64,000 nucleotides of DNA from Actinomadura montaniterrae (GCF_008923365.1 NZ_WBMR01000008.1:1-64000); one strand, 5' to 3'. Numbered from the stretch's first letter, positions 8,366 to 19,090 are shown. Notes: generated by a model not told the origin, from the sequence alone. Translations and numbers: made by a program.

Positions 8366-8599
8366 TCAGTCGAGGATGTCCTCGATGTCGCTGGCGATGG
8401 TGTCGGCCTCCGGGCCGACGACGACCTGCACGACGGTGCCGCTGCGCATGACGCCGAACGCGCCGGCCTTCTTCAGCGCCGCCTCGTCGACCTTGCCGCC
8501 GTCGGAGACCTCGGTGCGCAGCCGGGTCGCGCAGGGCTCGATCTCCACGATGTTGTCGGCGCCGCCCAGCGCGGCGACGATGGCCTCGGCCTTGTCCAT
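8366..8599 (-). CDS. nagF: PTS enzyme IIB, N-acetylglucosamine type
   Basis: A 77-residue EIIB that takes phosphate from EIIA and gives it to the incoming sugar. The phosphorylated cysteine is Cys23 in IEPCATRLR. The rest (LKKAGAFGVMRSGTVVQVVVGPEAD) matches the B domain found fused at the C-terminus of E. coli NagE, here as a stand-alone protein like Streptomyces NagF. It lies 27 bp after the SIS gene and 20 bp before crr on the leftward operon. Specificity for GlcNAc is inferred from neighbouring nagA and the NagE-like EIIC proteins. Confidence 0.94.
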   Translation of the reverse strand: MDKAEAIVAALGGADNIVEIEPCATRLRTEVSDGGKVDEAALKKAGAFGVMRSGTVVQVVVGPEADTIASDIEDILD

Positions 8600-8626
8600 G
8601 TCGTTCTCTTCTCTCGGTGCGTCCGG

Positions 8627-9667
8627 TCAGTCCGTCTGGGTGACCTTGTTGAGGCCGCGCGGGACGTCGGGGTCGACGCCGAGCCGGCGGGCCAGGTTCT
8701 CGACCAGGATCTGGCCGGGGACGATGAGGCCCAGCGGCGCCACCCATTCGGGCAGGCCCGGGCCGGGCAGCGCGGCGGAGCAGGCCTGCGCCAGCCCGTC
8801 GCCGCCGCCGACGCCGAACGCCCTGGCGCCGGCGCTCTCGACGCGGCGGGCCAGCGCGATCGTGCCGGGCAGCGTCGGGCCGGAGTCGGCCGCGACGAGC
8901 AGCGCGGGGGTCTGCTCGTCGACCACGGCGATCGGGCCGTGCAGCAGGTCGGCGTAGGACAGGCCCATGGCGTGCAGGTAGCACGCCTCCTTGATCTTCA
9001 GCGCGAGCTCCAGCGCGGTGCCGAACGCGATGCCACGCCCCGACACGACCGCGCCGGGGACCTTCGCCAGCTCCTCGACGATCGCGGGCAGCGCCGGGGA
9101 CGCCTCGGTCTCCGCGATCATCCGCGCGACCTCGTCGGGGACGCGGCGCAGGTCGTCGACGGCGACGTCGGCGCCGAGCCCGAGACCGAGCACCGACAGC
9201 GCGGCGAGCTGGGTGGTGTAGGTCTTGGTGGCGGGGACGGCGATCTCGTCGCCCGCCTCGGTGATCAGCGCGACCTCGGCGGCCTCCGCGAGCGGCGACC
9301 CGGCGCCGTTGGTGACGGCGACGGTGCGGGCGCCGCAGTCCCTCGCCCAGTCGAGGGTCTCGACGATCTCCTCGGTCTTGCCGGACTGGCTGATCGCGAC
9401 GGCGAGCACCCCGGACAGGTCGAGGCGCCGCCTGTAGGTCGTCGCGATGGACGGGGCGGCGAGGGTGGCGAGCCGCCCGGCGTGCGACTCCACCAGGTAG
9501 CGGCCGTACACGGCGGCGTTGTCGGACGAGCCGCGCGCGATGAACAGCACCTGCCGCGTCTCCCGGGCGAGCGCCCCGATGTCGGGCGTGCGCGGCAGCA
9601 GCGCGTCGATCGTCCGGCGCAGCGCGTCGGGCTGCTCACCGATCTCGGCGCGCATCAGACTGGTCAT
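8627..9667 (-). CDS. SIS-domain aminosugar-phosphate deaminase/isomerase-like protein
   Basis: A 346-residue cytoplasmic protein with two sugar isomerase (SIS) domains. The first shows FIARGSSDNAA and AISQSGKTEEI; the second shows VVSGRGIAFGTALELALKIKEACYLHA. It resembles the isomerase half of GlmS without the glutaminase half. Such stand-alone proteins include NagB-II/AgaS-type glucosamine-6-phosphate deaminases. Position decides the guess: it overlaps nagA by 4 bp (ATGA) and precedes EIIB, so it probably converts glucosamine-6-phosphate to fructose-6-phosphate plus ammonia, the step after NagA. No classic NagB is seen in the window. An alternative is a GlmS-like protein working on another amino sugar. 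Confidence 0.85.
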   Translation of the reverse strand: MTSLMRAEIGEQPDALRRTIDALLPRTPDIGALARETRQVLFIARGSSDNAAVYGRYLVESHAGRLATLAAPSIATTYRRRLDLSGVLAVAISQSGKTEEIVETLDWARDCGARTVAVTNGAGSPLAEAAEVALITEAGDEIAVPATKTYTTQLAALSVLGLGLGADVAVDDLRRVPDEVARMIAETEASPALPAIVEELAKVPGAVVSGRGIAFGTALELALKIKEACYLHAMGLSYADLLHGPIAVVDEQTPALLVAADSGPTLPGTIALARRVESAGARAFGVGGGDGLAQACSAALPGPGLPEWVAPLGLIVPGQILVENLARRLGVDPDVPRGLNKVTQTD

Positions 9668-10821
9668 GATCCCCCTCCGAAGAGTTCCTGCCCGTTGATC
9701 CAGGTCGTACGCGCCCGATGGTCCGGCCCGAGCCAGACGAGGTCGGCGGCCGCGCCGGGCGCGATGCGGCCGAGGTCGGGACGGCCGATGAGGTCGGCCG
9801 GGACGCGGGTGGCGGCGTCGACCGCGGCGGCCGGGTCGACGCCGAGCCCGATGGCGTTGCCGACCGCCTCGTCGAGGCGCAGGCCGGAGCCGGCGATGGT
9901 GCCGTCGGCGCGCAGCGGCGGGCCCTGCTCGGGCATGGTGATCGGCTCGCCGCCCAGCTCGTAGGTGCCGGGCGGCATCCCGGCGGCGGACGCGGCGTCG
10001 GTGACGAGCACGACGCGTCCGGCGGCGGCGCGGAACACCAGCCGCGCGGTCTCCGGGCCGACGTGGTGCAGGTCGAGGATGAGGCCGGGGTGCAGCCGGT
10101 CGTCGATGAGCGCCTGGACGGCCACGCCGGGGTCGCGGTGGTGGACGCCGCTCTGCGCGTTGAAGATGTGGGTGACCTTGCGGGCGCCGGCGTCGGCCGC
10201 GGCGGCGGTCTGCGCGGCGGTCGCGTCGCTGTGCCCGACGCTGACCAGCACCCCTGCCCCGGTGAGGCGGCGGATCGCGTCGAGCGCGCCGTTCCGCTCG
10301 GGGGCGAGGGTGACGAGCTTGACGAGCCCGGTCTCCAGCAGCGTCCCGACCGCTTCGGGCGTCGGGTCGGTGAGGTGCGCGGCGTTGTGCGCGCCCTTGC
10401 GCTTCTCGGAGAGGAACGGCCCCTCCAGGTGGACGCCGAGCACGCGGGTGCCGGGCGGCAGCTTCGGCAGCAGGTCGCGGGTGCGGCGCAGCGCCTCGGC
10501 CTGCGTCGCGACGGGCGCGGTGATGAACGTGGGCAGGAACGAGGTCACGCCCGTCTCGGGGAGCCGGGTGACGACCTCGCGCCAGCCGGTCTCGCCGGCG
10601 TCCACCATGTCGTGGCCGAAGAAGCCGTTGACCTGGAGGTCGACCAGGCCGGGGGCGAGCAGCCCGTCCGCCAGGTGCACGTCGGCGCCGGACGGGACGC
10701 CCTCGCCCGCCTCGGTGATGACACCGTCCTCGACGCGGACGTATCCCGGGGAGACGACGCGGGTAGGACCGTCCGCGGGGGTCATGATCACGCGCTCCGC
10801 GGTGATCAGCAGTGATGCCAT
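9664..10821 (-). CDS. nagA: N-acetylglucosamine-6-phosphate deacetylase
   Basis: A 385-residue amidohydrolase that removes acetate from GlcNAc-6-phosphate delivered by the PTS. The metal and active-site motifs are in order: LLAPGLVDLQVNG near the start, HLEGPFL, VGHSDA, VTHIFNAQ and the catalytic Asp of VTDAAS. Length is normal. ATG 10821 is preceded by GGAGAG at 9 bases. It is the first gene of the leftward operon and the promoter-proximal target of the palindromic operator at 10870-10891. The two following genes are coupled to it, giving uptake and the first two catabolic steps on one transcript. Confidence 0.95.
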   Translation of the reverse strand: MASLLITAERVIMTPADGPTRVVSPGYVRVEDGVITEAGEGVPSGADVHLADGLLAPGLVDLQVNGFFGHDMVDAGETGWREVVTRLPETGVTSFLPTFITAPVATQAEALRRTRDLLPKLPPGTRVLGVHLEGPFLSEKRKGAHNAAHLTDPTPEAVGTLLETGLVKLVTLAPERNGALDAIRRLTGAGVLVSVGHSDATAAQTAAAADAGARKVTHIFNAQSGVHHRDPGVAVQALIDDRLHPGLILDLHHVGPETARLVFRAAAGRVVLVTDAASAAGMPPGTYELGGEPITMPEQGPPLRADGTIAGSGLRLDEAVGNAIGLGVDPAAAVDAATRVPADLIGRPDLGRIAPGAAADLVWLGPDHRARTTWINGQELFGGGS

Positions 10822-10869
10822 GGGGGTGCACTCTCCGTGATGCGACCGGCCGCCGCCTGCGCGGCGAAC

Positions 10870-10891
10870 TGGTCTAGTCCGGACTAGACCA
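10870..10891. promoter_or_regulatory. DasR-type operator, 22-bp perfect palindrome
   Basis: TGGTCTAG, six bases (TCCGGA), then CTAGACCA form a perfect palindrome. The DasR responsive element is built on TGGTCTAGACCA. Here each half carries a complete TGGTCTAG, so two overlapping imperfect elements can be read, one per strand. It lies 48 bp before the nagA start and 37 bp before the divergent EIIC start, and can control both. The repressor gene is 1.5 kb away. Confidence 0.88.
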
Positions 10892-10928
10892 GTACGCACC
10901 ATACTCCACGAATCGGATGGAGCTAAAG

Positions 10929-12245
10929 ATGTCGGCCCGAACTCATCCGGGATCGGCCCGGGACGCCTGGTCGGCGACGTTCGCGGTGCTGCAGCGGATC
11001 GGCCGCAGCCTCATGCTGCCGATCGCGGTGCTGCCCGCCGCCGGGATCCTGCTCCGCCTCGGCCAGCCCGACCTGCTCGGCGCGGACGGGCTCGGCGCCG
11101 ACCGGGTCGCCGAGGTGTTCGCCGCCGCCGGCGGCGCGCTGCTGGACAACCTCGCGATCCTGTTCGCGGTCGGCGTCGCGATCGGGTTCGCGAAGAAGTC
11201 CGACGGCTCCACGGCGCTCGCCGCCGTCGCCGCCTACCTCGTCTTCGACCGCGTCTCCAAGACGATGTTCGCGCACAGCTCGGCGCTGAAGGACAGCGTC
11301 GTCCAGCTCGTCCGGCAGGAAGACGGCTCCCTCAAGGAGACGATCGGGTACGGGCTCATCAACCCGACGCAGGTCATCGGCGGCATCGCGGTCGGGCTCA
11401 TGGTCGCGCTGCTGTACCAGCGGTTCTACCGGATCAAGCTGCCGTCCTGGCTGGCGTTCTTCGGCGGCCGCCGGTTCGTCCCGATCGTCAGCGCGGCCGC
11501 CGCGCTCGTCCTCGGCGTCGTGGTCGGGCTGATCTGGCCGACGCTCGGCGGCTGGATCAACGACTTCGGCGACTGGATCACCGGCGCGGGCGCGGCCGGC
11601 GCCGGCGTCTACGGGGTAGCGAACCGGCTGCTGCTGCCCTTCGGCCTGCACCACATCCTGAACTCGCTGATCTGGTTCGTGTTCGGGTCGTACAAGGGCC
11701 CGCAGGGCGTCGTGCACGGCGAGATCAACCGGTACCTGGCGGGCGACCCGCACGCCGGGACGTTCCTCGCCGGGTTCTTCCCCGTGCTGATGTTCGGGCT
11801 GCCCGGCGCGGCGCTGGCGATCTGGCGGTGCGCCGAACCGGACCGGCGCGGCGCCGTCGGCGGGCTGATGATCTCCGCGGCGCTGACCGCGTTCGTCTGC
11901 GGGGTGACCGAGCCGATCGAGTTCTCGTTCATGTTCGTCGCGCCGCTGCTGTACGGGATCCACGTCGTGCTGACCGGCGTCTCGATGTACCTGCTCGCGG
12001 CGGCGCACGCGCAGCTCGGGTTCAGCTTCTCCGCCGGGCTGATCGACCTGCTGCTGAACGCGACCAAGAGCAACACCCGCCATCTGTGGTACGTCGTCGG
12101 GCTCGGCGTGGTCTACTTCTTCGTCTACTACCTGGTCTTCAGCTTCGTGATCAAGAAGTTCGGGCTGGCGACGCCGGGCCGCGAGCCGGCCGAGGACGCG
12201 CCGCCGCAGGCCCGCCCGGACGCCCCGCCGGAGCCCGCCACATGA
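10929..12245 (+). CDS. nagE: PTS enzyme IIC, N-acetylglucosamine-specific permease
   Basis: A 438-residue integral membrane transporter with about ten membrane segments; it binds GlcNAc outside and presents it for phosphorylation by EIIB. The sequence follows the C domain of E. coli NagE closely: LQRIGRSLMLPIAVLPAAGILLRLGQPDLL, FFGGRRFVPI, NRLLLPFGLHH, FPVLMFGLPGAALA, and the family signature GVTEPIEFSFMFVAPLLY. It ends in KKFGLATPGRE where NagE continues into its B domain. I prefer ATG 10929 (GGAG six bases upstream) over the in-frame ATG 10917. It is divergent from nagA across the DasR-type operator. Confidence 0.93.
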   Translation: MSARTHPGSARDAWSATFAVLQRIGRSLMLPIAVLPAAGILLRLGQPDLLGADGLGADRVAEVFAAAGGALLDNLAILFAVGVAIGFAKKSDGSTALAAVAAYLVFDRVSKTMFAHSSALKDSVVQLVRQEDGSLKETIGYGLINPTQVIGGIAVGLMVALLYQRFYRIKLPSWLAFFGGRRFVPIVSAAAALVLGVVVGLIWPTLGGWINDFGDWITGAGAAGAGVYGVANRLLLPFGLHHILNSLIWFVFGSYKGPQGVVHGEINRYLAGDPHAGTFLAGFFPVLMFGLPGAALAIWRCAEPDRRGAVGGLMISAALTAFVCGVTEPIEFSFMFVAPLLYGIHVVLTGVSMYLLAAAHAQLGFSFSAGLIDLLLNATKSNTRHLWYVVGLGVVYFFVYYLVFSFVIKKFGLATPGREPAEDAPPQARPDAPPEPAT

Positions 12246-12335
12246 GCCCTGACCTGCACGTTCACCTGATCTTGCCGCCCCGGGGCCGTGACCCGGTCGT
12301 TACGGTTTCGTGCATTGACACGACTTTCTATGATG

Positions 12336-12357
12336 TGGTCTAGTCCGGCCTAGACCA
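12336..12357. promoter_or_regulatory. Second DasR-type operator with promoter-like TTGACA
   Basis: TGGTCTAG, six bases (TCCGGC), then CTAGACCA: the same arrangement as at 10870-10891, differing only in one centre base. A TTGACA hexamer at 12315-12320 stands at about 18 bases from TCTAGT inside the palindrome (12339-12344). A bound repressor would therefore cover the likely -10 region. It lies 86 bp before the GntR-family regulator gene, suggesting autoregulation. Confidence 0.85.
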
Positions 12358-12443
12358 GTACGAACCAAGTCGATTCACGCGTCACCCCATCATTCCCGTC
12401 AATCCCGTCGATACGGCCGCAGAGGCCATCGAGGACACCCCCA

Positions 12444-13184
12444 GTGACGACCATCGATCCGCACAGCCCCGTCCCGAAGTACTTCCAGCTGCGCGCCATC
12501 CTGCTCGACCTCATCGAGAGCGCCGAGCTGCCCGTCGACGCCCCGATCCCCTCGGAGCGCGAGCTGTGCGTGCGGTACGGGCTGTCCCGCATGACCGTCC
12601 GGCAGGGCGTCGACCAGCTCGTGTCGGAGGGGCGGCTGTACCGCGTCCCCGGCAAGGGCACCTTCGTCGCCCGGCCCAAGATCGAGATGCCGCTGCGGCT
12701 CGTCTCGTTCACCGAGGACATGCTCGCGCGCGGGCTGCGGCCCGGCGCCGTCGACCTGGACCGCCGCACCGTCCCCGCGGACGCCCGGCTGGCCCGGATC
12801 TTCGAGGTCGAGCCCGGCACCGAGATCCACGTGATCGAGCGGCTGCGCACGGCCGACGGCGATCCCATGGCGCTCGAACGCGCGCACATCCTCGCCTCCC
12901 TCGCCCCCGACCTGCTGGACCGCCGCCTCGCCGACCGCTCCCTGTACGGCGTCCTCGAAGCGGTGTACGGGCTGGTCTTCGACGCCGGCGACCAGACCAT
13001 CGACGCCAGCCTGGCGGACGCGGCCGACGCCAAGCACCTGCAGATCCCCAAGGGCAGCGCCGTGCTGCTCCTGCAGCGCCGCTCCTACACCGGAGGCGTC
13101 TGCGCCGAGCTGGGCGTGTCGACCTACCGGGCCGACCGCTACCAGATCCACACGGCACTCGGAAATCCCCCGCCGCACTCCTGA
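12444..13184 (+). CDS. dasR: GntR-family (HutC subfamily) repressor, DasR-like
   Basis: A 246-residue regulator. The N-terminal winged helix (about 10-75) has IPSERELCVRYGLSRMTVRQGVDQLVSEGRLYRVPGKGTFVA, the GntR signature. The C-terminal UTRA effector domain (about 90-235) is the HutC type that binds phosphosugars. In streptomycetes DasR binds TGGTCTAGACCA sites and is released by glucosamine-6-phosphate. Here sites of that kind lie before this gene and before nagA/nagE, and the neighbours make the effector, so the assignment is strong. The start is GTG 12444, with only weak ribosome-binding complementarity upstream. The following EIIC gene is 26 bp away and probably co-transcribed. Confidence 0.9.
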   Translation: MTTIDPHSPVPKYFQLRAILLDLIESAELPVDAPIPSERELCVRYGLSRMTVRQGVDQLVSEGRLYRVPGKGTFVARPKIEMPLRLVSFTEDMLARGLRPGAVDLDRRTVPADARLARIFEVEPGTEIHVIERLRTADGDPMALERAHILASLAPDLLDRRLADRSLYGVLEAVYGLVFDAGDQTIDASLADAADAKHLQIPKGSAVLLLQRRSYTGGVCAELGVSTYRADRYQIHTALGNPPPHS

Positions 13185-13210
13185 CACACCCCCTGAGGAG
13201 GAACCTCCCG

Positions 13211-14602
13211 ATGACTTCGACCACCGTGGACGCCGCGCCGCGGCGGGGGTCGCGCGCCCTCGCGGTGCTGCAGCGGATCGGCCGCAGCCTCATGCTGCCG
13301 ATCGCCGTGCTGCCCGCCGCCGCGCTGCTGCTCCGCTTCGGCCAGCCGGACATGCTCGGCAAGGACGGCCTCGGCTGGATCCGGGTCGCCGAGGTCGTCG
13401 GCGGCGCCGGCCAGGCCCTGTTCGACCACCTGCCGCTGCTGTTCGCGGTCGGCGTCGCGATCGGCTTCGCCAAGAAGTCCGACGGCTCCACCGCGCTCGC
13501 CGCCGTCGTCGGCTACCTGGTCTTCGACCAGGTCACCAAGATCATGTTCTCGCACTCGGCCGACCTCAAGGGCCAGGTGCTGATCACCAAGGTGACCGAC
13601 GGGACCGCCGCGCCGGCCATCGACTTCGGCGCCAAGAACCCGACGGACGTGCTCGGCGGCATCCTCATCGGCGTCGTCGCCGCCCTGCTCTACCAGCGCT
13701 TCTACCGGGTGAAGCTGCCCACCTACCTGGCGTTCTTCGGCGGCCGCCGGTTCGTCCCGATCGTCACCGCGCTCGCCGCGCTGGTCCTCGGCGTGCTGAT
13801 CGGCTTCATCTGGCCGGTGTTCGGCGGCTGGCTCACCGACTTCGGCAACTGGATCACCGGCGCGGGCGCCGCGGGCGCCGGCATCTACGGCGTCGTCAAC
13901 CGGCTGCTGCTGCCGTTCGGCCTGCACCACATCCCGAACTCGCTCATCTGGTTCGTGTTCGGCTCCTACAACGGCCCGGACGGCGTCGTGCACGGCGAGA
14001 TCAACCGGTACCTCGCCGGCGACCCGCACTCGGGCGGCTTCCTCGCCGGGTTCTTCCCGGTGCTGATGTTCGGCCTGCCCGGCGCCGCGCTCGCGATGTG
14101 GCGCGCCGCGCCCCCGCACCGCCGCTCCGCGGTCGGCGGCATCATGATCTCCGCCGCGCTCACCGCGTTCGTCACCGGCGTCACCGAGCCGATCGAGTTC
14201 GCGTTCATGTTCGTCGCGCCCGTGCTGTACGCGGTGCACGTCGTCCTCACCGGCGTGTCGATGGCGATCCTCAACGCGGCCGGCGCCCAGCTCGGCTTCG
14301 GGTTCTCGGCGGGCGGCATCGACATGCTGCTGAACGCGTCGAAGGACAACACCAAGGGGCTCCCGCTCATCATCGGCATGGGAATCCTCTATTTCGTCAT
14401 CTACTACTTCCTGTTCAAGTTCCTGATCGTGAAGTTCAACTTCGCGACGCCGGGACGCGAACCGGAGGACGTGGAGTCCGTCGCCGCCGACCCGGGCTCG
14501 AACCCGGAACTGGCGGGCGGCGGGAAGAAGCCGTCACGCCGCCGCAAGCCGGACGCGCAGGAGGCCGAACCCGCCGAGTCCCCGTCCCCGACGACCGGCT
14601 GA
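13211..14602 (+). CDS. nagE: Second PTS enzyme IIC, N-acetylglucosamine type
   Basis: A 463-residue membrane permease paralogous to the one at 10929, sharing most motifs (IGRSLMLPIAVLPAAALLLRFGQPDML, FFGGRRFVPIVTALAALVLGVL, NRLLLPFGLHHIPNS, GVTEPIEFAFMFVAPVLY). It differs in the first extracellular loop and in a longer charged, Lys/Glu/Pro-rich cytoplasmic tail of about 45 residues. A strong GAGGAGG precedes ATG 13211. It is co-directional with dasR, 26 bp downstream, and ends at a strong hairpin. Streptomyces coelicolor also carries two adjacent GlcNAc EIIC genes, of which one is the main permease. The sequence does not show which is active here. Confidence 0.92.
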   Translation: MTSTTVDAAPRRGSRALAVLQRIGRSLMLPIAVLPAAALLLRFGQPDMLGKDGLGWIRVAEVVGGAGQALFDHLPLLFAVGVAIGFAKKSDGSTALAAVVGYLVFDQVTKIMFSHSADLKGQVLITKVTDGTAAPAIDFGAKNPTDVLGGILIGVVAALLYQRFYRVKLPTYLAFFGGRRFVPIVTALAALVLGVLIGFIWPVFGGWLTDFGNWITGAGAAGAGIYGVVNRLLLPFGLHHIPNSLIWFVFGSYNGPDGVVHGEINRYLAGDPHSGGFLAGFFPVLMFGLPGAALAMWRAAPPHRRSAVGGIMISAALTAFVTGVTEPIEFAFMFVAPVLYAVHVVLTGVSMAILNAAGAQLGFGFSAGGIDMLLNASKDNTKGLPLIIGMGILYFVIYYFLFKFLIVKFNFATPGREPEDVESVAADPGSNPELAGGGKKPSRRRKPDAQEAEPAESPSPTTG

Positions 14603-14622
14603 CACCTGCTTCGTCGCCCATC

Positions 14623-14662
14623 AACGGCGGCGGGACGCCCTTCCGTGGCGCCCGCCGCCGTT
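14623..14662 (+). terminator. Hairpin terminator after the second EIIC gene
   Basis: AACGGCGGCGGG pairs perfectly with CCCGCCGCCGTT. Inside that, after one unpaired A, CGCC pairs with GGCG around a 7-base loop. CCCTTTCC follows. It starts 21 bp after the stop codon. Confidence 0.8.
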
Positions 14663-14682
14663 CCCTTTCCAGGCAAGCCGTT

Positions 14683-14759
14683 CTGCTTCCGCGCGCGCCA
14701 CCTGCTTCCGCGCGCGCCACCTGCTTCCGCGCAGCCGTTCTGCTTGCGCGAGGGCCGTT
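14683..14759. repeat. Four degenerate 19-bp tandem repeats
   Basis: CTGCTTCCGCGCGCGCCAC occurs exactly twice (14683-14701, 14702-14720). Two decayed copies follow, from 14721 (CTGCTTCCGCGCAGCCGTT) and 14740. The array lies in the 405-bp gap between the EIIC terminator and the next gene. The rest of the gap up to 15007 shows no gene, but an AT-rich patch near 14940-14990 could hold the promoter of the next gene. Confidence 0.85.
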
Positions 14760-15007
14760 CGCTTGCGCTTAAAAGACGCCCCACCCACCCGGGGGCGGAC
14801 CTCGCTACCGCCCAAGTCAACCCCTCGCCGGCCTCCACCGCCGACAGAACCCCGTTCTGTGGATAACCCCGTCCCAGACGGCCGCCTGAGCAGCCACGAC
14901 AGGGCGCCGACGGACGGCCGGCTCGGCAAAAGTGGCCGCAGTCGGCCATGGATGTATTTTTTCGCCGCCTCACGACTCCAGTTCAAAAACGAGTCGGGAG
15001 GTTCTCG

Positions 15008-15574
15008 ATGGGTCACCGTCCAGCCAAGCGCCCTGCGGTCCGGGTCGTCCCATACCGCGCCGTTCCAGCACGCGCCGTTCCGTCACAGCGGACGGACGGC
15101 GCGCTCGCCCTCAACCCCGCCCAGACGAGTGCGAGGCGGCGGCCCGCCGCGTCCGAGCAGAAGCCCGAGGCGCCACCGGGCAGCGTCGTGCGGCCGGTTC
15201 ATCGAGCGACGCCGGGGCCCCTGCGGGTGGTGCGGCCCGGGGACGGGGTCGAGGCGGAGGTCCGGGCCGTCGCCGACACCACGCTGCGGATCGTCGTCGA
15301 AGTACTCGCCGGGACGCGCCCGCCGCACCAGCTGTCGCTGGTCGCGGTGCCGGCGGTGTGCCGCGGCCTCGCGCCGCACCGCCGCGCGGTCCCCGGCGGG
15401 CGGCGGATCGTCCCGCCGCGGGTGCTGTCCAGCCGGTTCCAGCGGCCGTCCCGCACCGTCGCCGAAACGTCCGCCGTGGTCGTCGTCGCGGGACGCGTGC
15501 ACGCCGTCGCGCTGCGCCTCCAGCACCTGCGCGGACGGTGGCGCTGCACGGCCGTCGAGACCACCGCCCCCTGA
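15008..15574 (+). CDS. Rv3235-family (DUF6459) protein
   Basis: A 188-residue protein of an actinobacterial family found beside secA. The first 75 residues are basic, Arg/Pro/Ala-rich and probably disordered. The conserved part is the C-terminus, with AETSAVVVVAGRVHAVALRLQHLRGRWRCTAVE ending the protein, the hallmark of this family. Biochemical function is unknown. ATG 15008 is chosen because GGGAGG stands seven bases upstream. It converges on secA across a strong hairpin. The synteny with secA and HPF matches other actinobacteria, which suggests a role linked to envelope or translation, but that is only context. Confidence 0.78.
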   Translation: MGHRPAKRPAVRVVPYRAVPARAVPSQRTDGALALNPAQTSARRRPAASEQKPEAPPGSVVRPVHRATPGPLRVVRPGDGVEAEVRAVADTTLRIVVEVLAGTRPPHQLSLVAVPAVCRGLAPHRRAVPGGRRIVPPRVLSSRFQRPSRTVAETSAVVVVAGRVHAVALRLQHLRGRWRCTAVETTAP

Positions 15575-15630
15575 CGCATCGATCCCCCTGACGCGCCGAA
15601 CCTCGAAACACGGCGAACCCGAAACGCGGC

Positions 15631-15663
15631 GAGGCGGCCTCCCGGACACCCGGGAGGCCGCCT
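15631..15663. terminator. 15-bp perfect hairpin between convergent genes
   Basis: GAGGCGGCCTCCCGG (15631-15645) and its exact complement (15649-15663) enclose a 3-base loop. The Rv3235-like gene ends on one side and secA on the other, so the stem can terminate both. Confidence 0.85.
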
Positions 15664-15678
15664 CGTCAGGGCGTGACC

Positions 15679-18552
<2,874 letters not shown>

Positions 18553-18610
18553 TCTCGAAGGCTCCTTGCAGATCGTGGTTCACCGCTCCCGGCGGCACGC
18601 ACACCACTCG

Positions 18611-18652
18611 TACGATGCCCATCGTAGGCGAGACCCAGAATGGTCTAGGTCA
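18611..18652. promoter_or_regulatory. DasR-like element and adjacent palindrome in the secA / HGxxW divergent region
   Basis: TGGTCTAGGTCA at 18641-18652 matches the core TGGTCTAGACCA at 10 of 12 bases. Beside it, TACGAT-GCCC-ATCGTA (18611-18626) is a perfect 6-bp inverted repeat whose minus-strand TACGAT resembles a -10 box for secA. The DasR-like element would then overlap the -35 region. A further hairpin-like repeat around TTTGACGGACGGGG lies at 18672-18697 on the side of the plus-strand gene. Confidence 0.45.
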
Positions 18653-18734
18653 CTCCGCAGCGCAATCCACGGCCCGTCCCGTTTGACGGACGGGGCCGGG
18701 GAGAAGATCTGAGGCACCATCGGAGGGAGGCTCA

Positions 18735-19073
18735 ATGTCCGGAGAGTCGCACGGGTCCCACGCCGGCCGGCCGAGTTCCTGGGTCGCCGTCACGATCATC
18801 TTCATCGGCTTCGTGGTGGGCGGTGTCGCACTCTGCAACGGCCCCATGTGGATCATGTTCTGGGTCGGTGTCGGGATCATCGTCCTCGGCCTGCTGGCCA
18901 GCTGGGCGGTCCACCTGTTCTCCGACGTGGTGCTGGACGCCCCGCGGGTGATCCCCGAGATCGTCGACTACACGCTCTTCGGCTCGCGCAGCGCGAAGCG
19001 GCGCGGCGGCGACGCCGGCGAGATCCTCGACCGCCCCACCGCCACCGACCCCCAGCAAACCCCCCACGGCTGA
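18735..19073 (+). CDS. HGxxW-motif small membrane protein
   Basis: A 112-residue protein with two membrane segments (about 17-37 and 41-64). The N-terminal HGSHAGRPSSW resembles the HGxxPAAW motif of a family of small actinobacterial membrane proteins. The C-terminal half is cytoplasmic, hydrophilic and rich in Arg/Lys and Asp. A strong GGAGGGAGG precedes ATG 18735. It is divergent from secA, and a short array of 11-bp repeats separates it from the convergent next gene. No activity is known for the family. Confidence 0.75.
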   Translation: MSGESHGSHAGRPSSWVAVTIIFIGFVVGGVALCNGPMWIMFWVGVGIIVLGLLASWAVHLFSDVVLDAPRVIPEIVDYTLFGSRSAKRRGGDAGEILDRPTATDPQQTPHG

Positions 19074-19090
19074 CCCCCCACAACGCTGTG

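Noticed and set aside
12329..12334. TATGAT as the -10 box of dasR with TTGACA at 12315
   Set aside because: Only 8 bases separate them, too few for one promoter; TCTAGT at about 18 bases spacing is preferred.
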